Of a stretch of 64,000 nt of DNA, positions 38,495-46,964 are shown in pieces. The translations under genes and the position numbers were made by a program. The stretch spans positions 3,644,272-3,708,271 of the forward strand of contig NZ_CM001775.1 of NCBI RefSeq assembly GCF_000332235.1, read 5' to 3'. The first letter of the stretch is position 1; every line of letters starts with the position of its first letter. Below the pieces are notes generated by a model. That model saw only the letters and a program-made list of their open reading frames with translations. It did not search any database and had not been told where the DNA came from. The DNA comes from Geminocystis herdmanii PCC 6308. GTDB taxonomy: Bacteria > Cyanobacteriota > Cyanobacteriia > Cyanobacteriales > Cyanobacteriaceae.

Positions 38495-39052
38495 TTAAAG
38501 GTTAAAAAGATTTTCAGGTTTAATCTGAATTTCGGGGAAAACTCTTGAGGAAATTTGTCCCGTATCTAGGACTGATATTTGTTCATACATCCCCTCTTGT
38601 AACTGCAAAATAGTCATTGTTTCTCTATTAGGATCGACAATCCAATATTCAGGAATACCCATAGCACTATACTCACTTCTTTTATAGCGATAATCTCTAA
38701 TTTCCGATTCTGGACTAACAATTTCTATGACTAATAAAGGAGGTGTTTCTAATACCGCAGAAATTTTTAAAATTTCCTTCAGTTGTGGTTGATTAATAAT
38801 AGTTAAATCGGGCAACCGAGAGCGTCTAATTCCTGTTCTTATTCCGATGCCCTGTAAGCCATACCAATCTAAATTTAAGCGATTTATTTCTTCTTCAATT
38901 AATTTGGTTAATCGATTAATAATTAAGGCATGAAATCCTGTCGGGGGAGTCATTAAATTTAATTCTCCTTCAAACAATTCATATTTATTATCTTCATTAT
39001 CATACTTTAAATAATCTTCAAAACTAACTTTCTTTTCTACTAAAATTTCCAT
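38495..39052 (-). CDS. Uma2-family (DUF820) putative nuclease
   Basis: 185 residues with the Uma2 PD-(D/E)xK pattern: VSFEDYLKYDNEDNKYELFEGEL, LPDLTIINQ (Asp), LLVIEIVSPES (ExV) and YSAMGIPEYWIVDPNRETM. Such genes are numerous in cyanobacteria and their role is unknown. Here it is placed inside the csm operon, 13 bp after the cas10 stop and upstream of csm2, so it is probably co-transcribed. Whether it takes part in immunity or was inserted by chance is open. Confidence 0.85.
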   Translation of the reverse strand: MEILVEKKVSFEDYLKYDNEDNKYELFEGELNLMTPPTGFHALIINRLTKLIEEEINRLNLDWYGLQGIGIRTGIRRSRLPDLTIINQPQLKEILKISAVLETPPLLVIEIVSPESEIRDYRYKRSEYSAMGIPEYWIVDPNRETMTILQLQEGMYEQISVLDTGQISSRVFPEIQIKPENLFNL

Positions 39053-39065
39053 TATTACCTCCTTT

Positions 39066-41315
39066 TTATGATGAACGATTTAATAACTCTAACCAAGTTG
39101 CGATCGCACTGTAATAACGAGCATTGTAAGGACTTTTCAAAGAACTTTTAATAGGTTCAAATTGTGGATTATTTTGAATATGACTAGGCAATCTAGCCAA
39201 AGTATAAGCTATTTTTGGTAAGTGTAAAAAATATTTGACATCATCAATTTCTTGAGGATAAGTAAGAGTTGCTTTTTTCTTTTCTACTTCTTTAATTTTC
39301 TGTTCTTGTATTTTAGCAGTTGCCAATAAATTTTGAACAAAATTGCGAGAATAGCTATCTTTTATGTTTTGTAAAGCATCGACAAAAGGCTTAACACCGA
39401 ATAAACTTAAAGAAACATTACCCCCTAAATATTCCCTCAAATTATCATCTATTTCTAACTGATTAACATTAATATTTTCTTTCCCTAACCATTCTTCCCA
39501 CTTAAAAACTTCCCCAAATAAACCTAAACTATCTCTACCATTTCCCTTAGCTTTTTCTTCCGCTTCTCCCGACTCATTAGCAGATTGATAGAGAGGGTAT
39601 TTTGCCCCTGCAAAACTAATTCCTGCCGATAAAGTAACGCTAGAATTATAACCCGTATATTCTCGAAAAGATTCATAAATTTGAAAGGCAAAGTCTATCA
39701 CTTCATCCCAAACACCGCTAATAAATAAATCATCTCCTCCTGCATAAATAAATAGTAAATTATAATTTTTTTCCGTTGCTAAAGTATTCAAATAAACCTT
39801 GAAAAAATAAGTCATTTGACGGGATAAACTAGCTAAACGAGGTAAGTTTAATTTCTCAGCTAAACCTTGAGCAAAAATTTTACCTAAATTGTCAACATCC
39901 ATGCGTAAATAAGCAACCCTCGCAATTTTGCCCGATTTTCTGGCAATTTCCGTCATTTCACTGGCAGACATAAAACCTGATTCATTTTCTAACTCAGTTT
40001 TTTTGCCATAGTTACCTAGTAAAATAGGCTTAATTTTCTCCTCTTTATAGTTAGCTAAATCCCAATTATTAATTAGAAAAATTGTCTCTGCATTATCCAC
40101 AGATAAAGCCTTATTTATACTCTCATAAAGATAATATTCATAACCGGGTAAAACAATTTTATTCACCCTTTCGGTTCGATCGAATGTTCTATTTTTAGCT
40201 CTTTTTACTCGTACGATCGCCTTAACTTTAAATAAACGACTGCCCAACTCAAACATCGTGCGACACACCCAACAAGCGGAGGAAGAATCGAGATTATGGG
40301 GATTTAATGGTTTTAATTTTACTTGATCATCTCGATGGCAAACTTGGCAAGATTCATAACTAGGTTTTGGGGCTAAAAAATCTCTGATTTGATTACTAAA
40401 TTTTTGTTGTTTCTGACTTCCTAATTTTTGAGGAATTTTCTGCCAATATTGGGATAATTGATCACTACTTAAACTATCCACAGGTAAAGTTACATAGTCT
40501 AAAGCTAAAAACATTTTACCCTGATAACTTTTGCTAAACCAATCATTAAAACGAGCTTTAATAACATTACTTATTCTTTGATTTTCTTCATGATTATCAT
40601 TCGTTAAAATATAAAGATTTCCTCCTCCAGCATAAATGATATTAGTGGGAGGTAAATTTAATTCTGTTAATAATTGTTGAGTTATTTCTGCGGTAACTAA
40701 TTCAAGGAAAAAACTTCTTGCGCGTAAAGATTTTAATGCACCATCGGCAGAAATTGTATAGATAAAATTTTGAATACCTGATAAATCCCCACCTATTAAA
40801 CCGATGTTATCAGCAGAAGGATTATTATTTAAACTAACAGCTATCATTGCTAGAGATTTAATGAAATCACTATAAGCAATATCATTTTCCCCATAACTAA
40901 TGTGAGATCCAATTTTTTCTAAACATAAATTTAATAAAGATAAATTGCTTAAATCTTCATGGTTAAAATTACTAATTATCTCTTTTACCTGCGTTTTAAA
41001 ATCAGCCATTTCAGGAATATTTAATACAGGTGAAGGAAGAATCGGAAAACTATTTTTGAGAACAATAGATGGTGAATAATGAGTTTTTTCTTGTGATTTA
41101 TAATTCTGAATATGAATAGAATCAAACAGTAAATTTAAAGGTTTAAATTCTGATTCTTCTTTCCATGAAATAATCTCTTTAGCCTTGATAATTGACTGGT
41201 GTTGTATCAATGGTAACGAAGGAAAATCTAACTCTAGCCACTGGGCTAATTTTTTTATCCCTTCTTGTAAAACTGAAAGGGCAATCTGATGATTTGTTAC
41301 TTCTGTATTATTCAT
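39066..41315 (-). CDS. cas10: Cas10/Csm1 with intact cyclase palm but degenerate HD domain
   Basis: 749 residues. The active palm motif YAGGDDLF (GGDD 526-529) should make cyclic oligoadenylate. A zinc ribbon lies between (Cys323/326 and Cys348/351), and the first palm contains GGDLSGIQNFIY (175-186). The N-terminal HD nuclease is degenerate. Where LLHDIGK is expected the sequence is SVLQEGIK (14-21), and where the YDH motif is expected it is AYSDFIKSLAM (147-157). No HD copy lies upstream. The ssDNA cleavage activity is therefore probably absent. Confidence 0.95.
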   Translation of the reverse strand: MNNTEVTNHQIALSVLQEGIKKLAQWLELDFPSLPLIQHQSIIKAKEIISWKEESEFKPLNLLFDSIHIQNYKSQEKTHYSPSIVLKNSFPILPSPVLNIPEMADFKTQVKEIISNFNHEDLSNLSLLNLCLEKIGSHISYGENDIAYSDFIKSLAMIAVSLNNNPSADNIGLIGGDLSGIQNFIYTISADGALKSLRARSFFLELVTAEITQQLLTELNLPPTNIIYAGGGNLYILTNDNHEENQRISNVIKARFNDWFSKSYQGKMFLALDYVTLPVDSLSSDQLSQYWQKIPQKLGSQKQQKFSNQIRDFLAPKPSYESCQVCHRDDQVKLKPLNPHNLDSSSACWVCRTMFELGSRLFKVKAIVRVKRAKNRTFDRTERVNKIVLPGYEYYLYESINKALSVDNAETIFLINNWDLANYKEEKIKPILLGNYGKKTELENESGFMSASEMTEIARKSGKIARVAYLRMDVDNLGKIFAQGLAEKLNLPRLASLSRQMTYFFKVYLNTLATEKNYNLLFIYAGGDDLFISGVWDEVIDFAFQIYESFREYTGYNSSVTLSAGISFAGAKYPLYQSANESGEAEEKAKGNGRDSLGLFGEVFKWEEWLGKENINVNQLEIDDNLREYLGGNVSLSLFGVKPFVDALQNIKDSYSRNFVQNLLATAKIQEQKIKEVEKKKATLTYPQEIDDVKYFLHLPKIAYTLARLPSHIQNNPQFEPIKSSLKSPYNARYYSAIATWLELLNRSS

Positions 41316-41514
41316 TTATTAGCTTGAGAACTTTAATCAAATTATTCAAGGTTGGCTTTCTGAAGATAAGTGAAGAAAAAACACTATTCAAATTTTACAA
41401 AAAAAAGTATATTTTCAATTATTATTGTAAGATTTCTTAATATTTAATAGGGATTATGACACAGATATAGTTAAAATCATCCAATTTGTTCGATCGTACC
41501 ATCGCCACCATAGC

Positions 41515-42701
41515 GTTTTCATCCCCTTACGGGGTAATGGTGGAGTTTAACAATCTTCAAGGAAGATGCCTATACCATTGACACTACTGCGGTGTTTCCG
41601 TCCCCTTACGGGGTAAAGATGGAGTTTAACTATGATGAAAGAATCACCGACTTGTACGAATACATGAAGTTTCCGTCCCCTTACGGGGTAAAGATGGAGT
41701 TTAACCCTTGATCTTTTCTGGGATATGGGATATAATAGATAGTTTCCGTCCCCTTACGGGGTAAAGATGGAGTTTAACCCGGCGCTGCTCGCCCGCCTGC
41801 TCGAGATCCCCTCCGTTTCCGTCCCCTTACGGGGTAAAGATGGAGTTTAACGCCAGCGGGTGCGGATCGAGGTCCGACAGGTTCGTCAAGTTTCCGTCCC
41901 CTTACGGGGTAAAGATGGAGTTTAACGCGCACCTCGTGCTCTACCCGATGGGCGTGCTCGGCGTTTCCGTCCCCTTACGGGGTAAAGATGGAGTTTAACC
42001 CCCGTCTCCGAGGTCATCAGCCAGGCACTGCCCTGGTTTCCGTCCCCTTACGGGGTAAAGATGGAGTTTAACCCCTGCATGAGCGCGTAGTCCTTCGCGT
42101 TGGTGGCATCCAGTTTCCGTCCCCTTACGGGGTAAAGATGGAGTTTAACTCTCGTACTTCTCGCTGGTCTTCAGCGAGCTGGCGCCCAAGGTTTCCGTCC
42201 CCTTACGGGGTAAAGATGGAGTTTAACCCGGCCTCTACCCGCTGGCGACCGTCGCGCTGTGCCTGCGTTTCCGTCCCCTTACGGGGTAAAGATGGAGTTT
42301 AACAGCACGGACCGACCTGCACCACGACGGGCGTCCCGCAGGCGTTTCCGTCCCCTTACGGGGTAAAGATGGAGTTTAACCTCGTCGTCGCCGACGCCAA
42401 GGACAAGGCCGTCAAGGCCGCCGCCCGCCGTTTCCGTCCCCTTACGGGGTAAAGATGGAGTTTAACCACCCCCAGTGGTGACACGAGTCCGCTGAGGGTG
42501 GGGAGTTTCCGTCCCCTTACGGGGTAAAGATGGAGTTTAACCGGCCGGGTCGAGACGAACAGCACCGTGCCGTCGGCGGCGAAGACCGGGTTTCCGTCCC
42601 CTTACGGGGTAAAGATGGAGTTTAACCCTGACGTTCCTCGGCTCTTGGAACAACTTCCTGTGGCGTTTCCGTCCCCTTACGGGGTAAAGATGGAGTTTAA
42701 C
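41515..42701 (-). CRISPR. CRISPR array 2: 16 repeats of 37 nt, 15 spacers
   Basis: The repeat begins GTTTCCGTCCCCTTACGGGG and ends TAAAGATGGAGTTTAAC, differing from array 1 at the TAATGG/TAAAGA site. The left-most repeat (41515, GTTTTCATCC...) is degenerate and has the TAATGG form of array 1. The leader is at the right, so transcription is leftward. Spacers 1-3 are AT-rich; spacers 4-15 are all GC-rich, most near or above 60% G+C. Spacer length is about 36-49 nt. Confidence 0.97.
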
Positions 42702-42957
42702 CCTACCCTTGGAAACCGTTGCCCTACCTTGCTTGTACAAGATGTCTGCGAGAAACTACAGTTTTACACTTTACATTTCTTAACATTATTAAGTTGTCAA
42801 GGTAAAGAAGCTCTTTTAAGAACAAAAACTGACGTTAACTCAAATATCAGAGTGAATCTGCACAAAAAAATTAACTTATCTCGTTATTTATCTTTTAAAC
42901 TCTCTGTTACTATTATTTGCTAACTGCGACAAATTGACAAGTTAACTTAACATTTCT
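42702..42957 (-). promoter_or_regulatory. CRISPR leader 2
   Basis: 256 bp, the same length as leader 1 and almost identical to it, ending exactly where the cas2 stop codon would stand. It is divergent to the Cas6-HTH gene that starts about 115 bp further right. Confidence 0.85.
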
Positions 42958-43052
42958 TTACAAAATCAAGCATTCGGAGGATTGGTAGAGAAGGTTATCT
43001 TGGACGGATAAAATTTTTTCTGGAAAATGGTATAAATTCTTAAAGTATGTTC
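42958..43052 (-). pseudogene. Remnant of a second cas2 (3' end only)
   Basis: Read on the minus strand the segment gives EHTLRIYT, then after one frameshift PEKILSVQDNLLYQSSECLIL and a TAA at 42958-42960. The intact Cas2 ends DSLRIYPLDASAKQKTKIYG then VKDNPPYESPDYLIL with TAA at the same distance from its leader. The match in order, spacing and stop position shows a decayed cas2 copy. Nothing upstream of this part of cas2 is left. Confidence 0.8.
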
Positions 43053-43072
43053 GATCGAACTTTATTTTTTAG

Positions 43073-44218
43073 TTGTTTGTGAATATAACATTATCGCCAT
43101 TAGGAAACTTAGACTGGACAAATAATAGTGATTTAGTTATTCTCGAATTTGAGTTAATAGCAGAGAAAGACTATCATCTATCGTTAGACTATAGTAAAGG
43201 ATTACACGCTTGGTTTTTAGATCAAGTACGACAATTATCGCCAGAATTATCAAAAAGACTTCACGATTATCCCGAAGAAAAAGCCTTTAGTATTTCTCGT
43301 TTAGAGGGTAATTTAATAGCGTTAAAAAATAAGATTTTTGTCAAGCAAAATAGTTTTTATAGTTGGTATTTGTCGATTTTCTCCTGCGAATTAATCCAAT
43401 GGTTAAAGGAATGGTTTAATAATTTTCCTTCCCATTTAGCTTTATATCACACCCCATTATTAATTAATGAAGTTAGGTTTTTTTCTCCTCCAACTACCTA
43501 TGAAAAGTTATGGCAGGAAAACATAGAAACTAATTTTTGTTTTACTTTTCTTTCCCCTACCAGTTTTCGCCGTAATAATCATCACTATCCTTTACCTCAT
43601 CCCCCTAATTTATTTCACAGTTACTTGAGACGATGGAATCAATTTTCCCACAAGGTATTTTCTCAGGATGATTTTGGTGATTGGATTGATAAATTTGTAA
43701 TTATTCGTGGGTATTGTCTGGAGTCAAAAAAGGTGGCTGGAGGGAAAAAAGGTAGCGTGACGGGGTTTATGGGGTGGTTAGAGTTATCTTTAGGGCATAA
43801 TTACCAAGATTATCCCGATTTTACTCAACTTTACTCGACTTTATGCCGATTTGCTACTTATTGCGGTACAGGACATAAAACTACTTTTGGTTTAGGGCAT
43901 ACTATACTTAGTAAGGGAAATGAAAATACTGATGAGGGGAGGCAACAGATATTTACCCAAGCGTCAAATTATAATAACGACTGTCTCGAAGATAAGTTAG
44001 TTACTAGAATCGATGAGTTAACAGGTATTTTTCTCAAACAGAAAAATGGAAAAGGGGGAAATCGTGCAGAAAATGTTTGTCTTAGTTATGCTAATATTCT
44101 TGCTAGAAGGGAGTTGGGAATGGCTTTGAAGGATATTTCGATCGAGCTTGAAATGCCTTATGAAACGGTGAAAACTTACTCAAAAAGGGCAAAAAAACTT
44201 TTAATTAACGGTAGTTAG
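43073..44218 (+). CDS. cas6: Cas6 endoribonuclease with C-terminal helix-turn-helix
   Basis: 381 residues. The N-terminal RAMP is canonical (GLHAWFLDQVRQLSPELSKR then LHDYPEEKAFSISRLEG, with the usual His residues). The C-terminal RAMP has FLSPTSF, VTGFMGWLEL and YCGTGHKTTFGLGHT. After about residue 285 there is a linker and an HTH resembling sigma-70 region 4/LuxR (ARRELGMALKDISIELEMPYETVKTYSKRAKKLL). The start is TTG 43073 or GTG 43079. It should cut the repeat RNA; the HTH may bind the adjacent leader or its own promoter. Confidence 0.85.
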   Translation: MFVNITLSPLGNLDWTNNSDLVILEFELIAEKDYHLSLDYSKGLHAWFLDQVRQLSPELSKRLHDYPEEKAFSISRLEGNLIALKNKIFVKQNSFYSWYLSIFSCELIQWLKEWFNNFPSHLALYHTPLLINEVRFFSPPTTYEKLWQENIETNFCFTFLSPTSFRRNNHHYPLPHPPNLFHSYLRRWNQFSHKVFSQDDFGDWIDKFVIIRGYCLESKKVAGGKKGSVTGFMGWLELSLGHNYQDYPDFTQLYSTLCRFATYCGTGHKTTFGLGHTILSKGNENTDEGRQQIFTQASNYNNDCLEDKLVTRIDELTGIFLKQKNGKGGNRAENVCLSYANILARRELGMALKDISIELEMPYETVKTYSKRAKKLLINGS

Positions 44219-44224
44219 ACAAAA

Positions 44225-44262
44225 ATTTACTCACCGTGTAATGAATTACACGGCTAATATCG
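44225..44262. repeat. CCGTGTAATGAATTACACGG palindrome
   Basis: A partial copy of the double-palindrome element (see 17170) between the convergent cas6-HTH and ldh genes. The GTTCAAT palindrome is missing here. Confidence 0.7.
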
Positions 44263-44275
44263 ATCGTTCTACGAA

Positions 44276-45271
44276 CTAAAAAGTAACTCGATCGAACACT
44301 TCCCGTAAAACCCTAGCAGATTCCACCAATAATTTTTCTTCCTCCTCACTCAAAGTCAAGTTAACGGTTTTTAAAATACCCCTCTCATTAATTACACGAG
44401 GCACACTTAAACAAATATCTTCAATACCGTATAACCCCGTCATCAAACCGCTAACAGTTAAAACGCGCTCTTGAGAATTGAGAATCGCCTTCACAATATC
44501 CGTTGTAGCTAGTCCGATCGCATAAGAAGTATAACCCTTCCGTTGAATAATCTCATAAGCTGCATTTTTTACATTAAAGTAAATTTCTGATAACTTATCC
44601 TGCTCATCTTTTGCTAAATTATCCCAACCATCAGGCACAATTTTCATACCCCCCACGTTGGCACTACTCCACACCGCCACTTCACTGTCTCCATGCTCAC
44701 CAATAATATAGGCATGAACACTACGAGCATCAATACCCATCTCCTGAGCTAATAAAGCCCGAAAACGAGCGCTATCTAACACTGTACCAGAACCGATGAC
44801 CCTAGAGCTAGGAAAACCAGTTATTTTTAAAGTTACATAGGTAAGAATGTCCACAGGATTACTCACCACTAAGATAATGCAATCAGGACAATATTTCACC
44901 ACATCGTGTAAAATACTTTTATATACAGATATATTGCGTTCTACCAAGCTCAAACGAGTTTCCCCGTCTCTTTGGGCGACTCCTGCGGTAATAATCACGA
45001 TGTCGGCATTTTGTCCCACATCTGCCACTGTACCAGCTTTTAAGTCCGTAGGCGCAAGAAAAGGCATTCCGTGAGAAAAATCCATCACTTCCCCTGCCAA
45101 TTTTTCTTCGGCTATATCCTGTAAAATCAATTCATCAAAGCAATCTTGAATCAGGAGAGAATAAGCACAAGCTAAACCTACTTGCCCTAAACCGATGATA
45201 ACTCCTTTACGGGGTTTTAAAGAGGAGGGTTTTTCTGCACTGGGATTAGGTATTAATATTTTTTCAAACAT
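44276..45271 (-). CDS. ldh: L-lactate dehydrogenase
   Basis: 331 residues. The NAD site is GVIIGLGQVGLACAYSL. The specificity loop is AGVAQRDGETRLSL, with Gln at the position that favours lactate over malate (Arg in malate dehydrogenase). The active-site His is in IIGEHGDSEVAVWS and the substrate Arg in SGTVLDSARFR. A lactate role is thus more likely than malate, though the cyanobacterial enzymes are often annotated as either. Confidence 0.88.
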   Translation of the reverse strand: MFEKILIPNPSAEKPSSLKPRKGVIIGLGQVGLACAYSLLIQDCFDELILQDIAEEKLAGEVMDFSHGMPFLAPTDLKAGTVADVGQNADIVIITAGVAQRDGETRLSLVERNISVYKSILHDVVKYCPDCIILVVSNPVDILTYVTLKITGFPSSRVIGSGTVLDSARFRALLAQEMGIDARSVHAYIIGEHGDSEVAVWSSANVGGMKIVPDGWDNLAKDEQDKLSEIYFNVKNAAYEIIQRKGYTSYAIGLATTDIVKAILNSQERVLTVSGLMTGLYGIEDICLSVPRVINERGILKTVNLTLSEEEEKLLVESARVLREVFDRVTF

Positions 45272-45351
45272 GATTTCGATCGATATTCTATATAATTTTT
45301 ACACAATTTCAGTATAAAGCTAAAAATGATTACTGTGAGGTTAATAGAAGA

Positions 45352-45738
45352 TTAAGTTTCAAAACTTTGTTTAATAATAGGCGGAATTTCTTGGGTTTTT
45401 CTAGTTTGTGGATTGATACAAATATGTCTAGTTAAAGCCTTAGCAATTAATTCGTTATTTTTTAAAACTTGATATTGTATTTCAAAAACTTTTTCATTAA
45501 TTAATGTTGCTTCAAGATTTATACTAATTATATCCCCACAAAAAAGAGGTTTAAAAAAGTCAATTTCTGCATGAATAATCGGAATTGCTATTAATTTATT
45601 TGAAAAAAAATCTGGTAAATTAATGTTTAAATTAGATAAAAAATCTTCGTAGGCTTCATGACAAATAGAGAGTAAATTGGAAAAATAAACTACTCCAGCC
45701 GAGTCAGTATCCGCAAAATAAATTGTTCTTTGGTACAT
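45352..45738 (-). CDS. menI: 4HBT thioesterase, 1,4-dihydroxy-2-naphthoyl-CoA hydrolase-like
   Basis: 128 residues of hotdog fold with the 4HBT active-site motif FADTDSAGVVYFSN, Asp in the catalytic place, and HAEIDFFKPLFCGD. Length and motif match the cyanobacterial DHNA-CoA thioesterase used in phylloquinone synthesis (Slr0204 type). A generic YbgC-like acyl-CoA thioesterase is the alternative. Confidence 0.75.
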   Translation of the reverse strand: MYQRTIYFADTDSAGVVYFSNLLSICHEAYEDFLSNLNINLPDFFSNKLIAIPIIHAEIDFFKPLFCGDIISINLEATLINEKVFEIQYQVLKNNELIAKALTRHICINPQTRKTQEIPPIIKQSFET

Positions 45739-45861
45739 AAAAAATAATGACTCTCTTAATTTGAATATGATAGATAAATTATGTCTTAAAAAAGTTTTAG
45801 ATATTAAGTATTTGATTCTAAAAAATAAATATAGTTGCTTTCCTTCTGTTCATCTTTTTTT

Positions 45862-46629
45862 TCATAATTTTTTTAAAAATATCAGTGGATTATTCATATT
45901 TTCAGCAAATCCTAATATTCCTTTATCTCGATATTCATAAATTAACTCTCCTTCTTTGTTAAAAAGAAAAGTACCTCCTCTTTGAGTCAAATATTTATTA
46001 TTTGGTATATAAGTATTCCAATGTTTTAAAACCTCAATCATATTCTGAAGACGTAATGTAGCCAATTCAAAAGGACGTTGATAATTTTTTCCTACACGGT
46101 TAAATAATGAGCCTTTCATCATCGGTAAGGGTTTAATATTGATTGATTCATTTTCTTTAAATAAAGATGGTGCATTTTTGTCTCCTATATAACCTCGAAA
46201 AACCTCTGTCAAAGTGCCTTTACTTCCAATTCCTGCACACATTAATAATAGATTTAACCAAGCATTTTGTGACTCTGAAAAGAAACTTAAATTCCAATTT
46301 AAACCTTGATATAATTGTAATTCTCTATGAAGTTCTGCACTAGAATCAATGAATAAATTTTCTTCGCAAAATCCTGTATATTCACAAAACTTTTTCCCTG
46401 ATTCTCTATTGCCAATGGCAATGGCTTTTACTGTTATATTTTTAGTTTTAAGTAAATCTGTTTCTTTTTTTAACCACCAAGTATATTCGAGACTGTCAAA
46501 GTCACCGAGATTCGATAAAACAAGAATTAAAGTATAACTAGATGGCTTATCAGAAAAAATTGAAGTAATCTTACCGTCACTAACTTTCTGTTTTTCTATG
46601 GTACTCAAAATCGAATAAGGAGATAACAT
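45862..46629 (-). CDS. Peroxiredoxin-like (AhpC/TSA, PRXL2-type) protein
   Basis: 255 residues. The N-terminal half shows a thioredoxin-like order (SYTLILVLSNLGDFDSLEYTWWLKKE...VKAIAIGNRESGKKFCEYTGF). The peroxidatic CxxC of classical peroxiredoxins is not in its usual place. The second half (RGYIGDKNAPSLF, GTFLFNKEGELIYEYRDKGI) matches the C-terminal part of AhpC/TSA-like proteins in cyanobacteria. The function is uncertain. Confidence 0.6.
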   Translation of the reverse strand: MLSPYSILSTIEKQKVSDGKITSIFSDKPSSYTLILVLSNLGDFDSLEYTWWLKKETDLLKTKNITVKAIAIGNRESGKKFCEYTGFCEENLFIDSSAELHRELQLYQGLNWNLSFFSESQNAWLNLLLMCAGIGSKGTLTEVFRGYIGDKNAPSLFKENESINIKPLPMMKGSLFNRVGKNYQRPFELATLRLQNMIEVLKHWNTYIPNNKYLTQRGGTFLFNKEGELIYEYRDKGILGFAENMNNPLIFLKKL

Positions 46630-46964
46630 CTTTATAATTGATATTTATTTACTTATATAACCTATTTGGTATCTTAACAAACTGCTACCCTATTGAACAG
46701 TCATTTAATATTTGCTCTAATTCTTGGGAAAGTTTTAAAGTTTTTGCCCACTTTTGAAGATAAATAAAATCAAGATTTGATCGAAAATAAAACCATTTCC
46801 GATATAATATCTGTATCTTCGGATTGAGTTTTATAAGTGCTAGTTGTGATCATGAAAATTTATGTTCGATCGAGCTTTGATTAAAAATATTTTAAAATCT
46901 TGAGGAATTTCTTGAGTTTTTCTAGTCTTTTAACTAAATTTCTTTTCATAAACTCCAAAATATT
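46630..46964. other. AT-rich intergenic region
   Basis: 335 bp upstream of the peroxiredoxin-like gene and downstream of the DUF5615 gene. I see only short frames, a CGATCG core at 46868 and no repeat family member. Confidence 0.4.

Noticed and set aside
41779-42664. GC-rich inserts as foreign contamination or misassembly
   Set aside because: Each GC-rich segment is bounded by exact 37-nt repeats and has spacer length, and the pattern recurs in both arrays. It is best read as genuine spacers.
42356-42923. Open reading frames of 67-118 codons across CRISPR array 2 and its leader on both strands
   Set aside because: They consist of repeat translations (LHLYPVRGRK, FPSPYGVKMEFN) plus spacers and leader; same at 27802-28023 and 29282-29518.
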